Part shown: positions 6,945 through 14,593 of the stretch, piece by piece | Position numbering within the stretch: position 1 is the stretch's first letter | How the letters are laid out: each line of letters begins with the position of its first letter | DNA from: a virus | Direction: 5' to 3' (one strand) | IMG/VR virus record: IMGVR_UViG_3300010883_005029 | Location: 1-23,013 of that record | DNA: 23,013 nt | Translations under genes and position numbers: made by a program | Notes under the pieces: model-generated | Seen by the model: the letters and a program-made list of their open reading frames with translations, nothing else | Told to the model about the DNA's origin: nothing | Databases searched by the model: none

Positions 6945-7795
6945 TTCTTCATTCCCTTGATAGATTCAGCATCAGCAGTAGCTGAAACACCAAGAGCAGC
7001 TATATCTGCGAGAGAGCCACCAAACGTATATGATCCTGTATGTACTAATCTCATCCAAGGGCATAGGTATGTACTCACCCCAACTTTCTCCATATACTGA
7101 CAGAACATATAATCTTCAGAGAGGTATCTCTTAGACTCAGGGTCAATTAACGCTTGAAAATACATACCGATCTCACGACTACCATCAAAGTGCTTAGTGC
7201 GGACATGATCAGGCAAGTAGGTGTAATCAGGATAGTTCAAACTGAACTTTTCAAAAGCAGATTTAGTTATCATCATGAACCCAGTACCACCTTCAAGAAC
7301 CTTACAAGGTGTATCTATACGGATAGCATCGCTTCCGTCAGCTGGGTTGAACACATAATCACCAACATACTTCTCGAGGTCTTGTGGATTCTTATCAGCA
7401 AATCCTTTATCGACAGCACGCTTAATTTTTTCCCAAGCAATAGTCTTTTTAGGATATGGACCACACATAATATCTTTGGGGTCTTCTTCTTCTGGATCCA
7501 TCATAGCTGCCAAAGAAAGAACATCATGAGGATCAAACCCAATATCAGAATCAATGAACATCAAGTGCGTGTAGTCACTACGCATGAACTCATCTGCGCA
7601 ATAGTTACGAGCACGAGTAATCAGAGATTCATTAAACAAGTAAAAGAATTTCAAATCAATGTCATAAGCTTGACAAAGTTTAGCCAGATCTGCACAGGAC
7701 TTTGCGTACATTCCATGGCACTGACCACCGTACATCGGGGTGGCCACCATAATTTTACGCTTGCGTAGTTCTTCTAATCCAATTTCCATTTCCAT
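6941..7795 (-). CDS. GT-A fold glycosyltransferase
   Basis: The 284-residue protein looks like a nucleotide-sugar-dependent GT-A glycosyltransferase. It has a first strand KIMVATPMYGG, a helix pair with NESLITRARN (55-64), the metal-binding DxD in HLMFIDSDIGF (D82, D84), an acceptor-side GGTGFMMITKSAF, and SEDYMFC near residue 230, where GT-A enzymes carry a catalytic acidic residue. The first ATG (7795) is supported by GAGGAA 8 nt upstream. A sigma70-type promoter lies just before it, so this gene heads the replication operon. The sugar and acceptor are unknown; modified DNA bases, host envelope or virion proteins are all possible. Confidence 0.8.
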   Translation of the reverse strand: MEMEIGLEELRKRKIMVATPMYGGQCHGMYAKSCADLAKLCQAYDIDLKFFYLFNESLITRARNYCADEFMRSDYTHLMFIDSDIGFDPHDVLSLAAMMDPEEEDPKDIMCGPYPKKTIAWEKIKRAVDKGFADKNPQDLEKYVGDYVFNPADGSDAIRIDTPCKVLEGGTGFMMITKSAFEKFSLNYPDYTYLPDHVRTKHFDGSREIGMYFQALIDPESKRYLSEDYMFCQYMEKVGVSTYLCPWMRLVHTGSYTFGGSLADIAALGVSATADAESIKGMKK

Positions 7796-7835
7796 TCAGG
7801 TGTTTCCTCAGTTTGAAATAATAACGTATCTATGT

Positions 7836-7864
7836 ATTATACTACTAAATCCACAGAAAGGCAA
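7836..7864 (-). promoter_or_regulatory. Sigma70-type promoter for glycosyltransferase/gene 45 operon
   Basis: Minus-strand TTGCCT (7864-7859), 17 bp spacer, TATAAT (7841-7836), 41 nt before the ATG at 7795. The flank TAGTAG directly before TATAAT is shared with the cobT promoter. Confidence 0.7.
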
Positions 7865-7878
7865 GTTTATTTTAAGAA

Positions 7879-9069
7879 TCAATAGGGCGAAGAGTCTTCG
7901 CTCTCTATAGAGGTCGAAATGACCTCTTCGTCTTCGACCTCTACATTCTCATCAAGCTTGGTGTAGAGATCACGGAAAGATAATTTAGTATCTTCATCAA
8001 AGCGATTGATACACATATCAATGGCGCGCATACGGTCATCAAAGATTTTATAAGCTTTGGCGATATGAACCAAGCGACGAGTCGAGATCACCTCATCAAT
8101 GCCACCGTCATAGAAAGTCTTCCGGATAATATCAGCCCAGTCAACCAGCTTCTCAGAGAAGTCAGCATCAGAGATACCAAGGTCTTCAAAGACAGCATTC
8201 AGGATGCGCTTCTCGACAGCGGCAGTAGGATACTCTTGCTCACAAGTCACAGGGAACCGCTCAAGGAAAGCTTCATTAAGAACATTAGTGCCTATGAACC
8301 GACCATCATCTGAACCTTTGCCCTTGGTATTAGCAGTTGCGATAACTGTAAATCCAGCGGCAGGTTTAATATACTCACCAGTCTTCTTGATGAAATATCC
8401 TTTACCCTCAAGGATAGACTGGAGGCACATAATTTTAGCTGGGTTTCCTAGATCAATTTCATCAAGCAAAAGTACCGCACCCATTTCCATTGCCTTGATC
8501 ACTGGTCCTTTGAAGAATCGAGTCTCACCTTCTACAAGGCGGAAGCCACCGATTAGATCATCCTCATCAGTCTCGATAGTGAAATTTGTACGGATCACTT
8601 CACGCTTTAATTGAGCGCAAGCCTGTTCAACCGAAAAGGTCTTGCCATTACCAGACATACCAGTAATGAAGGTCGGATAAAACATTCGAGTCTGAAGGAT
8701 TTTCTTGAGATTAGCGAAGTTGCCGAACGGGACAAACAGTGGATCTTTTTCAGGAACAAGGTTCTCTGAGAACCCATTGGTGGATATATTCAAATCCGCA
8801 ACAAGTTTGTTTGGCGAGAGGGCAATAGTCGCCGCAGCAGGGGCAGGGGAAGCTGCTACAGACGTTTCTCCTGAGAGTAGAGGGATAGTGTACATGCCAT
8901 AACTAGATTTTTTCTTCCAAAGAAGTCCTGGGACATTATCAAAGCCCAGTTCCTTGCCAGCAGCACGTATCACAGCAGCTGGGAGAGTTTGGCCAGCACC
9001 GTGCCGATCAGACAATAATGTGGTCAGTTGAACAGCTCTTTCCGATTGTATCGCTTTTGTCGAATTCAT
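7879..9069 (-). CDS. cobS: CobS-like MoxR-type AAA+ ATPase
   Basis: The 396-residue protein has an N-terminal domain of about 65 residues, an Ala/Pro-rich linker (66-85) and an AAA+ domain with Walker A GMSGNGKT (137-144), Walker B LLLDEID (200-206) and a sensor region VIATANTKGKG. It resembles CobS, the ATPase of aerobic cobaltochelatase, and the broader MoxR group, which act with VWA-domain partners. The CobT-like VWA gene lies immediately upstream, supporting a two-protein machine. ATG 9069 has AAGGA 7 nt upstream; the ATG at 9087 lies almost at the predicted transcript start and lacks a Shine-Dalgarno. The C-terminus is very acidic. A cobalt-chelation role is doubtful without CobN. Confidence 0.85.
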   Translation of the reverse strand: MNSTKAIQSERAVQLTTLLSDRHGAGQTLPAAVIRAAGKELGFDNVPGLLWKKKSSYGMYTIPLLSGETSVAASPAPAAATIALSPNKLVADLNISTNGFSENLVPEKDPLFVPFGNFANLKKILQTRMFYPTFITGMSGNGKTFSVEQACAQLKREVIRTNFTIETDEDDLIGGFRLVEGETRFFKGPVIKAMEMGAVLLLDEIDLGNPAKIMCLQSILEGKGYFIKKTGEYIKPAAGFTVIATANTKGKGSDDGRFIGTNVLNEAFLERFPVTCEQEYPTAAVEKRILNAVFEDLGISDADFSEKLVDWADIIRKTFYDGGIDEVISTRRLVHIAKAYKIFDDRMRAIDMCINRFDEDTKLSFRDLYTKLDENVEVEDEEVISTSIESEDSSPY

Positions 9070-9097
9070 AATATATTCCTTTCTCATTTAAGTAGCT

Positions 9098-9126
9098 ATT
9101 ATAGCGTATTTTAGAGGTCAAAGCAA
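9098..9126 (-). promoter_or_regulatory. Sigma70-type promoter for cobS-like gene
   Basis: Minus-strand TTGCTT (9126-9121), 17 bp spacer, TATAAT (9103-9098), 29 nt before the preferred ATG at 9069. Confidence 0.7.
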
Positions 9127-9164
9127 GGGTTTGGCCATTTATTTAAGTTATAGTCCCTATTCGT

Positions 9165-11414
9165 TTAAGAAATGGTATCTATCAAATCAGACAACATTTT
9201 ACGCGAACCTTTCCGAGAGTTATTAGACTTCTTGAATGCGCTTCGCAATACTGCCTTAGAAGAACCACTTTCCGCATCAATGTGGCCATTAGAAGTTTCT
9301 AAGTGACGCCCACCAGCTATAGCGAAACAACGATCATACCCAAGTACAGGAGGCATGACTACAAACTTCTGAGTCCGCATATTCTTACAAAGTTCAGTTC
9401 CCTCAGTCCAGTTGACCGTTCCTGGAAGCTGATACTTGAATTTGCTCCAGTTAGGGGACATAATCCTGTAGCCAATAGTAGTAGACTTGGTTCTGTTACG
9501 GTAAATCTTTAATAGAGTAGAAGTAGACAGACATCTGCTACCAGAAACTCTATATCGCTTTTTAGCCACTGGGTCGTTCAGGTACAACACACGAGTGCCT
9601 CGCGCGTCAAACAAGTGGTTAATTCTTGGGAAGTGAGTATAGTCTAAGTCATCAGAACTCTCAAGCTTGGCCATAACAGGGTGACTCTCACCATCAGTCA
9701 AGAAGATAGTGTTAACAATATCAACTCCTGTCTTGGCTTTGAATTTATCATGAATCTGAATAGCTGATATAATACACTCATCAAGAGGTGTACCACCAAG
9801 ATTTAGAAGATACGGAGGATGCCAATTCCCCCTGAATCTGCCACGGGACTTGGAATCATAAGCATAAGCTATTGCCAACCAGATCTCAGCCATTCTGTTA
9901 AAATCCATCCGCTTCATATCACTACTGAACATTTCTAATAATCTGAAACCATCATAATAACCAGTGGTAAACGCTTCAGCATTAGTATTCTTTGAAGGGT
10001 CACGATGACTAATATCACCGCCACGATCACTGAAAGCATATACGCGGAACGGGATAGAAACTTGCCTACAGAAGAGTGCCAGATTTAGAAGCTGGTTTAT
10101 GGTGGCGGTCAAATCATCAGCCATCGAACCAGACCAGTCCATATACATCAACATACCGTGATTCTTTCCGTCCATCGTGACACTCACTTTACGGAAGATA
10201 TCGTCATTATAGAGGTAGCTGTTCATTTTGACGGGATCAATCACACCAGTCTTGGAAACAGTTTGCCGAGAATAAGCAGAGGCAGACTTCTTCATCTCAA
10301 ACTCTTTGACCATATAGTTCACGGTCTTCTTATTCTCAAGAAGAAACTTCTTATATGTTTCAGCACCGATACCCAAGCCTCTCTTATTCTCAAGACCTTG
10401 AAAGTCACTTTCATCTTTCGGGAGGTGCATATACTCATCAATGATAGTCTTATGTCCAATTATCCGACCGTCAATAGACGCGCTGCTGATATTGATAGTA
10501 GTGTAATTTGAAGAACCAGTATCGCCATGCTCATCAGCAATATTCTTTCGGAGGTTCTTATCTGTCTTAGAGGTCATATCGTCTTCTTTTTCCTCAGGCT
10601 CATTAAGTCCCTCGCCATTCTCAGAATCACAACCAGAGTCATTTTCAGTTTCTTGGCCACCTTTTGACTCGCTTTCGTCTTTCTCGACAGCTTCATCTAC
10701 ATCAGTCGACTCAGACTCAGATCCTTCACCGTCTTCATCTTCATCTTCATCTTGTTCCCATTCATCATAACCATCATCCTCATCTCCATCTTCATCCGAG
10801 GCTTGTTCTTGATTTTCAGGATCATTCATGAATTCTTCTAGTTCTTCAGCTTCTTCTTCTTTCTTCTTTTTACAGAAAGCAAACAAACGGTCAGAAACAT
10901 CGACAACCTGCTCCCAAGTCTCAATACCTTCGATCTCGTTTATCCAGCAAAGTTCATCACGCTCAATGCGGACGCCAGCAGAGCGACCAACCTTGAAGTA
11001 AGTATTGATCCGATCAATTAGATCAAACGTATTGATAGTTTCGATATCACCACCGAAAAACCCTTCGCTCATCATTTTCTTATAAGAAGAGACGAACGAG
11101 CGTCTCAGCCCAGGATATCGCGCTTGAATCATTTTCTCGATACGAGCGTCTTCAACCACATTCAGGAATGACTTATAAGCACCGCCATTGGCGCAGACTG
11201 CTTCATGCCAGCCAGCTTCTGGAGTATAAAGGGCATGGCCGACCTCATGACCAACAAGGTGATCATAAGTGCAAGACTCCATATCGTCCCACATAGGCAG
11301 GGTCAAAACGCGGTCGCGAACGTTGAATGAAGCTGTCTTCGCGTTTCTATGAGTAACAGTCACATTCTCAGTAGCGAGTAATCTAGCCAGTATATCTTTA
11401 GAATTCAAATTCAT
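9165..11414 (-). CDS. cobT: CobT-like VWA protein with HExxH peptidase motif
   Basis: The 749-residue protein is the VWA partner of the CobS-like ATPase. In order: an N-terminal domain with HEVGH (56-60) and NVVEDARIE (85-93), a pairing typical of zinc metallopeptidase-like phage proteins; a very acidic low-complexity segment (about 185-285, runs of D and E); and a C-terminal VWA domain with the MIDAS motif DWSGS (426-430) and a later FLTDGES. Bacterial CobT also has an acidic linker before its VWA domain, but the HExxH motif suggests proteolysis or zinc binding. The ATG at 11414 has GAGGAA just upstream, and a sigma70-type promoter sits 24 nt before it. Substrate unknown. Confidence 0.85.
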   Translation of the reverse strand: MNLNSKDILARLLATENVTVTHRNAKTASFNVRDRVLTLPMWDDMESCTYDHLVGHEVGHALYTPEAGWHEAVCANGGAYKSFLNVVEDARIEKMIQARYPGLRRSFVSSYKKMMSEGFFGGDIETINTFDLIDRINTYFKVGRSAGVRIERDELCWINEIEGIETWEQVVDVSDRLFAFCKKKKEEEAEELEEFMNDPENQEQASDEDGDEDDGYDEWEQDEDEDEDGEGSESESTDVDEAVEKDESESKGGQETENDSGCDSENGEGLNEPEEKEDDMTSKTDKNLRKNIADEHGDTGSSNYTTINISSASIDGRIIGHKTIIDEYMHLPKDESDFQGLENKRGLGIGAETYKKFLLENKKTVNYMVKEFEMKKSASAYSRQTVSKTGVIDPVKMNSYLYNDDIFRKVSVTMDGKNHGMLMYMDWSGSMADDLTATINQLLNLALFCRQVSIPFRVYAFSDRGGDISHRDPSKNTNAEAFTTGYYDGFRLLEMFSSDMKRMDFNRMAEIWLAIAYAYDSKSRGRFRGNWHPPYLLNLGGTPLDECIISAIQIHDKFKAKTGVDIVNTIFLTDGESHPVMAKLESSDDLDYTHFPRINHLFDARGTRVLYLNDPVAKKRYRVSGSRCLSTSTLLKIYRNRTKSTTIGYRIMSPNWSKFKYQLPGTVNWTEGTELCKNMRTQKFVVMPPVLGYDRCFAIAGGRHLETSNGHIDAESGSSKAVLRSAFKKSNNSRKGSRKMLSDLIDTIS

Positions 11415-11437
11415 AGTATTTCCTCAAATCAGACGCT

Positions 11438-11466
11438 ATTATACTACTATTTGAGGGTTGAAGCAA
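11438..11466 (-). promoter_or_regulatory. Sigma70-type promoter for cobT-like gene
   Basis: Minus-strand TTGCTT (11466-11461), 17 bp spacer, TATAAT (11443-11438), 24 nt before the ATG at 11414. The TAGTAG-TATAAT flank is shared with the glycosyltransferase promoter. Confidence 0.7.
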
Positions 11467-11521
11467 GGGTATTTGAGGTTATTTTTATACCGATTTAGTA
11501 TAAGTATATAACCAAAAAGTA

Positions 11522-11572
11522 TAAGGAGGTGTGTCAGGAGGTGAGAGCGTTATAGAGTTTCCCCTATAACGC
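11522..11572 (-). other. Non-coding hairpin plus anti-Shine-Dalgarno-like repeats
   Basis: Within the 170-nt non-coding stretch between the 37-residue membrane-peptide gene and cobT. A perfect 9-bp stem (11547-11555 with 11564-11572, GCGTTATAG/CTATAACGC) closes an 8-nt loop and is not followed by a T-run, so it is not a standard terminator. Directly downstream on the minus strand are two CACCTCC copies; the second, CACCTCCTTA (11531-11522), equals the 3' end of bacterial 16S rRNA. Read on the plus strand, they are two strong Shine-Dalgarno sequences without a useful frame after them. Function unknown. Confidence 0.4.
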
Positions 11573-11584
11573 ATCTCGGTTGGT

Positions 11585-11698
11585 CTAGATGGATATCGCA
11601 GCCCAAACCATTATAGCAGGTGCTAGCAAATGTATCGCTATAACTGAAATAAAGGTTATGAATGTGAATCCGATCTGTAGATAGTCATGTTTTGGCAT
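11585..11698 (-). CDS. 37-residue single-span membrane peptide
   Basis: ATG 11696-11698 to TAG 11585-11587 encodes 37 residues starting MPKHDYLQIGFTF, followed by an almost wholly hydrophobic stretch through the C-terminus (about residues 9-37), so a single membrane span is predicted. GGAG lies 7 nt before the ATG, which supports translation. It sits between hsp20 and the hairpin before cobT, in the same direction as hsp20, and is probably on the same late transcript. A holin, antiholin or membrane-tuning peptide would fit its size, but no family is recognised. Confidence 0.55.
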   Translation of the reverse strand: MPKHDYLQIGFTFITFISVIAIHLLAPAIMVWAAISI

Positions 11699-11761
11699 GT
11701 TACTTCTCCAGTAAATTGTAATAGATACAACCTACTGCTTCACTTTGTGTGGCTATACTAA

Positions 11762-12220
11762 TTATGCGTATGGCCTCACGGATGTCCCAGTAGATCCGAT
11801 TTCGATCTTCCTGGATCTCCGCTCTTCAGGAACTTCCACTCTGGCATTAACCACGAGCATCCCGTCCTTCAAGTCGGCACCATCAATTACCACAAATTCA
11901 GAGATCCGGAAGCTCTTCTCGAATTTGCGTGACGATATACCTTTATGAATATACTCTCGACCTATACTATCTAGCGGATCACCTTTCACCGCTAAAATAC
12001 CATCACTCACTGTAACATCTAGCTCGCTCATTGAGAAACCAGCAACAGCCAGTTCAATAGCAAATGTTTCAGTGCCCGTCTTAACAATATTATGTGGGGG
12101 ATAGTTATCTGTACCTGATCTCCCTGCTCCATGTATCCGTTCCAGATCATCAAACAAATGTTCGAAACCCAGGAATAATGAGCGAGGGACGTGCATACCT
12201 TTTATTGCGCTTTTAGTCAT
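11762..12220 (-). CDS. hsp20: Small heat-shock protein (Hsp20 family)
   Basis: The 152-residue product has the alpha-crystallin domain from about residue 43 to 140: a start like YPPHNIVKTG, then ETFAIELAVAGFSMSELDVTVSDGILAVKG, the central FEKSFRIS strand and LKDGMLVVNARVEVPEE near the end. These are IbpA-type ATP-independent chaperones that hold unfolding proteins; T4-like marine phages often carry one, probably to help virion assembly or folding under stress. AGGAGG lies 6 nt before the ATG, the strongest ribosome site in the window. A TATAAATA late box 64 nt upstream points to late, high expression. The C-terminal IxI motif is not obvious (RKIEIG is the nearest). Confidence 0.92.
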   Translation of the reverse strand: MTKSAIKGMHVPRSLFLGFEHLFDDLERIHGAGRSGTDNYPPHNIVKTGTETFAIELAVAGFSMSELDVTVSDGILAVKGDPLDSIGREYIHKGISSRKFEKSFRISEFVVIDGADLKDGMLVVNARVEVPEERRSRKIEIGSTGTSVRPYA

Positions 12221-12283
12221 TTCGACCTCCTATTAAGTTTTAGCAAGGTAATTGTAAGGACTCCTTTATCGGACGTCCGCATT

Positions 12284-12291
12284 TATTTATA
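12284..12291 (-). promoter_or_regulatory. Late promoter TATAAATA for hsp20
   Basis: Exact T4 late consensus TATAAATA on the minus strand, 64 nt before the hsp20 ATG. The 10-bp palindrome CGGACGTCCG (12270-12279) covers the expected transcription start region. Confidence 0.7.
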
Positions 12292-12319
12292 ACAACTTTT
12301 TTTCTTTGATATAAATTTC

Positions 12320-13123
12320 TTAAAAGAAATCGCTTAATGTGGCTCCATCATGAATTGCCGTTCTTCTGTCTCGCAAGCGCAGCTCTGCATGACCTGTTGA
12401 TTTTCTCGTGTACATTGTACAGAGATCTGGGAATAGGTTTGCTATAATTTCTACACTCTCGCGTACATATTTCTCAGTGCGGACATCCTGTAAACCACCT
12501 TCTTCTTTATAATATCTAGACTTAACAGTATAATTATCCAATCGGCACAGTAAACCATTCTTCACATACTGACGAATAGAATACTCATAATCCTCACCGT
12601 GATTTGTTACACGGGCAAGGTCATCGTCATGCTCAACAACAACCCCAAACATTGATGCTATGATATAGCAAAGTTTATCATAAACCCTATCTTTCATAAA
12701 AAACGCATTTGATGCCGCATATATACCAAAGGTCTTTGCTCCTGAGGCAGCGCACTCATCAAACCCACGCTGGATAATTTCTTTCTCAAGGTCTTGTACA
12801 CGACCCAGTTTCTGTTCGCTGATTTTGACTTGAACTTCTTCAATATCATCATCAAACATCATCAAGTTGGTTCCCTCAGGATACCACTTCTCAATAAAGT
12901 TTCTCTGATGCCCGATAGTAGGAACGCCTCTCACGACTTCAATATCCTTGGCATAAGCATTACTCGCCAACGCTTCAGTATAGATGTCATACTCAGGCTC
13001 ATTGTCATTAATAAAAATCTTAATTCTTTTAGGGTCAATATCATATGACTCCAGAACCTTCAGAGTCTTTTCCTGAATAGTCGTTGATCGGTGGTATGAT
13101 GGTATCGCAATGCTATAATTCAT
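12320..13123 (-). CDS. Probable TET-associated glycosyltransferase (GT-A)
   Basis: The 267-residue protein is a compact GT-A transferase: first strand SIAIPSYHRS (4-13), strand IKIFINDNEPEYD, GHQRNF (71-76), metal-binding LMMFDDDIE (D91-D93), and HGEDYEYSIR (175-184) with the acidic residue expected of the catalytic base region. Short GT-A enzymes with this G-x-QRN and DDD arrangement, next to a TET/JBP dioxygenase gene, were described as TET-associated glycosyltransferases (TAGT); they are expected to attach a sugar to a hydroxymethylated base. The start is ATG 13123, as GAGGAA lies 7 nt upstream and overlaps the stop of the dioxygenase gene. Sugar donor unknown. Confidence 0.78.
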   Translation of the reverse strand: MNYSIAIPSYHRSTTIQEKTLKVLESYDIDPKRIKIFINDNEPEYDIYTEALASNAYAKDIEVVRGVPTIGHQRNFIEKWYPEGTNLMMFDDDIEEVQVKISEQKLGRVQDLEKEIIQRGFDECAASGAKTFGIYAASNAFFMKDRVYDKLCYIIASMFGVVVEHDDDLARVTNHGEDYEYSIRQYVKNGLLCRLDNYTVKSRYYKEEGGLQDVRTEKYVRESVEIIANLFPDLCTMYTRKSTGHAELRLRDRRTAIHDGATLSDFF

Positions 13124-13134
13124 AATTTGATTCC

Positions 13135-14475
13135 TCAAAAGAAACTTTCTAGTGATGTTTTTTGCTGTAACGCTTCTGGGTGATAATCGGCTACCATTTG
13201 ACGACCACCATGCGTTTCAAGGTAAGAATACCATTCGTCAGAGTCCCACATACTTGGGCTCACACCATTCCATAGATGCCTCCAAAGAGAATGTTCTTTA
13301 TTTAATCTGCGGTGATCAACAAACTCTTTGCGGATAATCTCATAATCATACGAACCCAGACTGACCATATTTTCTCTGAAGTAACAAACCAAAGATATAC
13401 GTTCCATATCAGCAAGCGTCATACCTTCTGGCGGCAACAGTTCAGTGTTTCCATGGATTCCTGCGTGGTTGTTGATTAGCAGCAAGTCGCCAGGACGAAT
13501 ATTAATCGCAATTCTGAACTCAGGCAACACAAGGTATCCACCAGTCCAATTCTTATCACCCTTGGCAACTACAGTCAAGTTTGAAAACCCTTCGGCCAAG
13601 TCACCAGCGTCTCTGTGACAAGCTGTACGGAAGTTCTTGTTAACAGTAATAGTGGTAAACGGTGTATCTTCACCAGCTACTCTGAATTTGGGATCAAGTT
13701 TTGCCGCAGTAGAATTTTGTATATCATATCTACTAGGAAGAAGTTCCGCAAACTTGTCTGACAGCTTTCGCATGAACGGATAACATTTAGAATACGTCTC
13801 AAAGTTCTGTTCAGTATATGCGGTTGACCTGCCATAAGGAATGCGAGGATAGCGATCAAAGAACCCTGCGATACCAGATAAAACTGTGTTGGCATATGTG
13901 GTCTCAGAAATCATTGTCTTCCTAACTAATAAAGCATCTGCGGTTGCTTCATCCGGAGACATTTCTGCCCACTGGCGCATCTTTTCTATGAAGTAGGATT
14001 CATAGTTATAGCCACTATCAGTGACCTTAGTGCGCAACCAAACAATACCTCGCGTATTAACACCATCAGGGTTTTCGTGCTTCTTTAAAATCTCAGCAAT
14101 AGGATCAGAATCGAACAAATTTGTTGTTTGATTGATGTAGTGCTCCATCACATCAAATTGCATTGGTGTGACCCAATCGCGACCACCTAGTCTGCCGCGT
14201 GTAGCACCAGCAGCCTTACCTCTATTTTGAGTTGGTAAAGCAGCACCCAATAGTCCATCATAAGCACCAACTTGCTCTTCTTTGGTGAATACACCACGCC
14301 TAAACTTAAAAATGATATTCTCTTCACTATTCACTTCACCAAAAGGAATTGGCGCATAGAAGTCCATATCGGAATCCACAACAATATCATAATCAGTATC
14401 TTCCATATACTGACCAATTTTATCCTCACAGTTCAGCCATTCTGGGGCTGTGATAACTTCCACACCATTATTCAT
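13135..14475 (-). CDS. TET/JBP-family 2-oxoglutarate/Fe(II) dioxygenase
   Basis: The 446-residue protein carries a C-terminal double-stranded beta-helix dioxygenase domain of TET/JBP type: ITVNKNFRTACHRDAGD with iron-binding H287 and D289, GGYLVLPEFRIAINIRPGDLL, distal iron ligand H341 in AGIHGNT, and the 2-oxoglutarate-binding R359 with S361 in RISLVCY. Such enzymes hydroxylate the methyl of 5-methylcytosine or thymine in DNA. The N-terminal 250 residues (KFRRGVF, RGKAAGATRGR) are not recognised and may bind DNA. It is followed 12 nt later by a TAGT-like gene, so the pair probably makes a glycosylated hydroxymethyl base. AAGG lies 9 nt before the ATG; a strong promoter lies 119 nt upstream. 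No C5-methyltransferase gene is visible in the window. Confidence 0.85.
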   Translation of the reverse strand: MNNGVEVITAPEWLNCEDKIGQYMEDTDYDIVVDSDMDFYAPIPFGEVNSEENIIFKFRRGVFTKEEQVGAYDGLLGAALPTQNRGKAAGATRGRLGGRDWVTPMQFDVMEHYINQTTNLFDSDPIAEILKKHENPDGVNTRGIVWLRTKVTDSGYNYESYFIEKMRQWAEMSPDEATADALLVRKTMISETTYANTVLSGIAGFFDRYPRIPYGRSTAYTEQNFETYSKCYPFMRKLSDKFAELLPSRYDIQNSTAAKLDPKFRVAGEDTPFTTITVNKNFRTACHRDAGDLAEGFSNLTVVAKGDKNWTGGYLVLPEFRIAINIRPGDLLLINNHAGIHGNTELLPPEGMTLADMERISLVCYFRENMVSLGSYDYEIIRKEFVDHRRLNKEHSLWRHLWNGVSPSMWDSDEWYSYLETHGGRQMVADYHPEALQQKTSLESFF

Positions 14476-14593
14476 ATACTATAACCTTACACTCTTCTAG
14501 TCGACGATTCGACATCATAATTCCATATAAATGATCATCAGGTGCTACTGCTGATGATAACCAAATAAATAGAAACATTTTAACATACTTCAT
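14468..14593 (-). CDS. Possible 41-residue peptide in the dioxygenase leader
   Basis: An open frame from ATG 14591-14593 to TAA 14468-14470 encodes MKYVKMFLFIWLSSAVAPDD, then a charged tail ending CKVIVYE. The start looks like a short signal peptide, and the frame overlaps the dioxygenase ATG by 8 nt. Against it: the ATG directly abuts the promoter -10 box, so it would lie upstream of the expected transcript start, and no Shine-Dalgarno is present. The in-frame ATG at 14578 would be nearly leaderless. It could be translated from read-through transcripts, act as a leader peptide, or be chance. Confidence 0.3.
   Translation of the reverse strand: MKYVKMFLFIWLSSAVAPDDHLYGIMMSNRRLEECKVIVYE

Noticed and set aside
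10594-10870. Repeat-like GAA/GAT/TCA-rich stretch suggesting a tandem repeat element.
   Set aside because: It is the acidic low-complexity linker of the CobT-like protein, with irregular codons.
7879-11414. Assignment of the CobS/CobT-like pair to cobalamin biosynthesis.
   Set aside because: There is no CobN or other cobalamin gene, and the HEVGH motif in the CobT-like protein points to another activity; the symbols are kept only as family labels.
11522-11557. Plus-strand AAGGAGGTG and AGGAGGTG followed by GTG codons, which might start a plus-strand gene.
   Set aside because: The frames after both sites end within a few codons at TAG.
12223-12282. A short minus-strand frame of about 20 codons from ATG 12280-12282 whose stop overlaps the hsp20 start.
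   Set aside because: Its ATG would lie near the late transcription start with no ribosome site, and the sequence is not protein-like; it may be a leader peptide but is unsupported.
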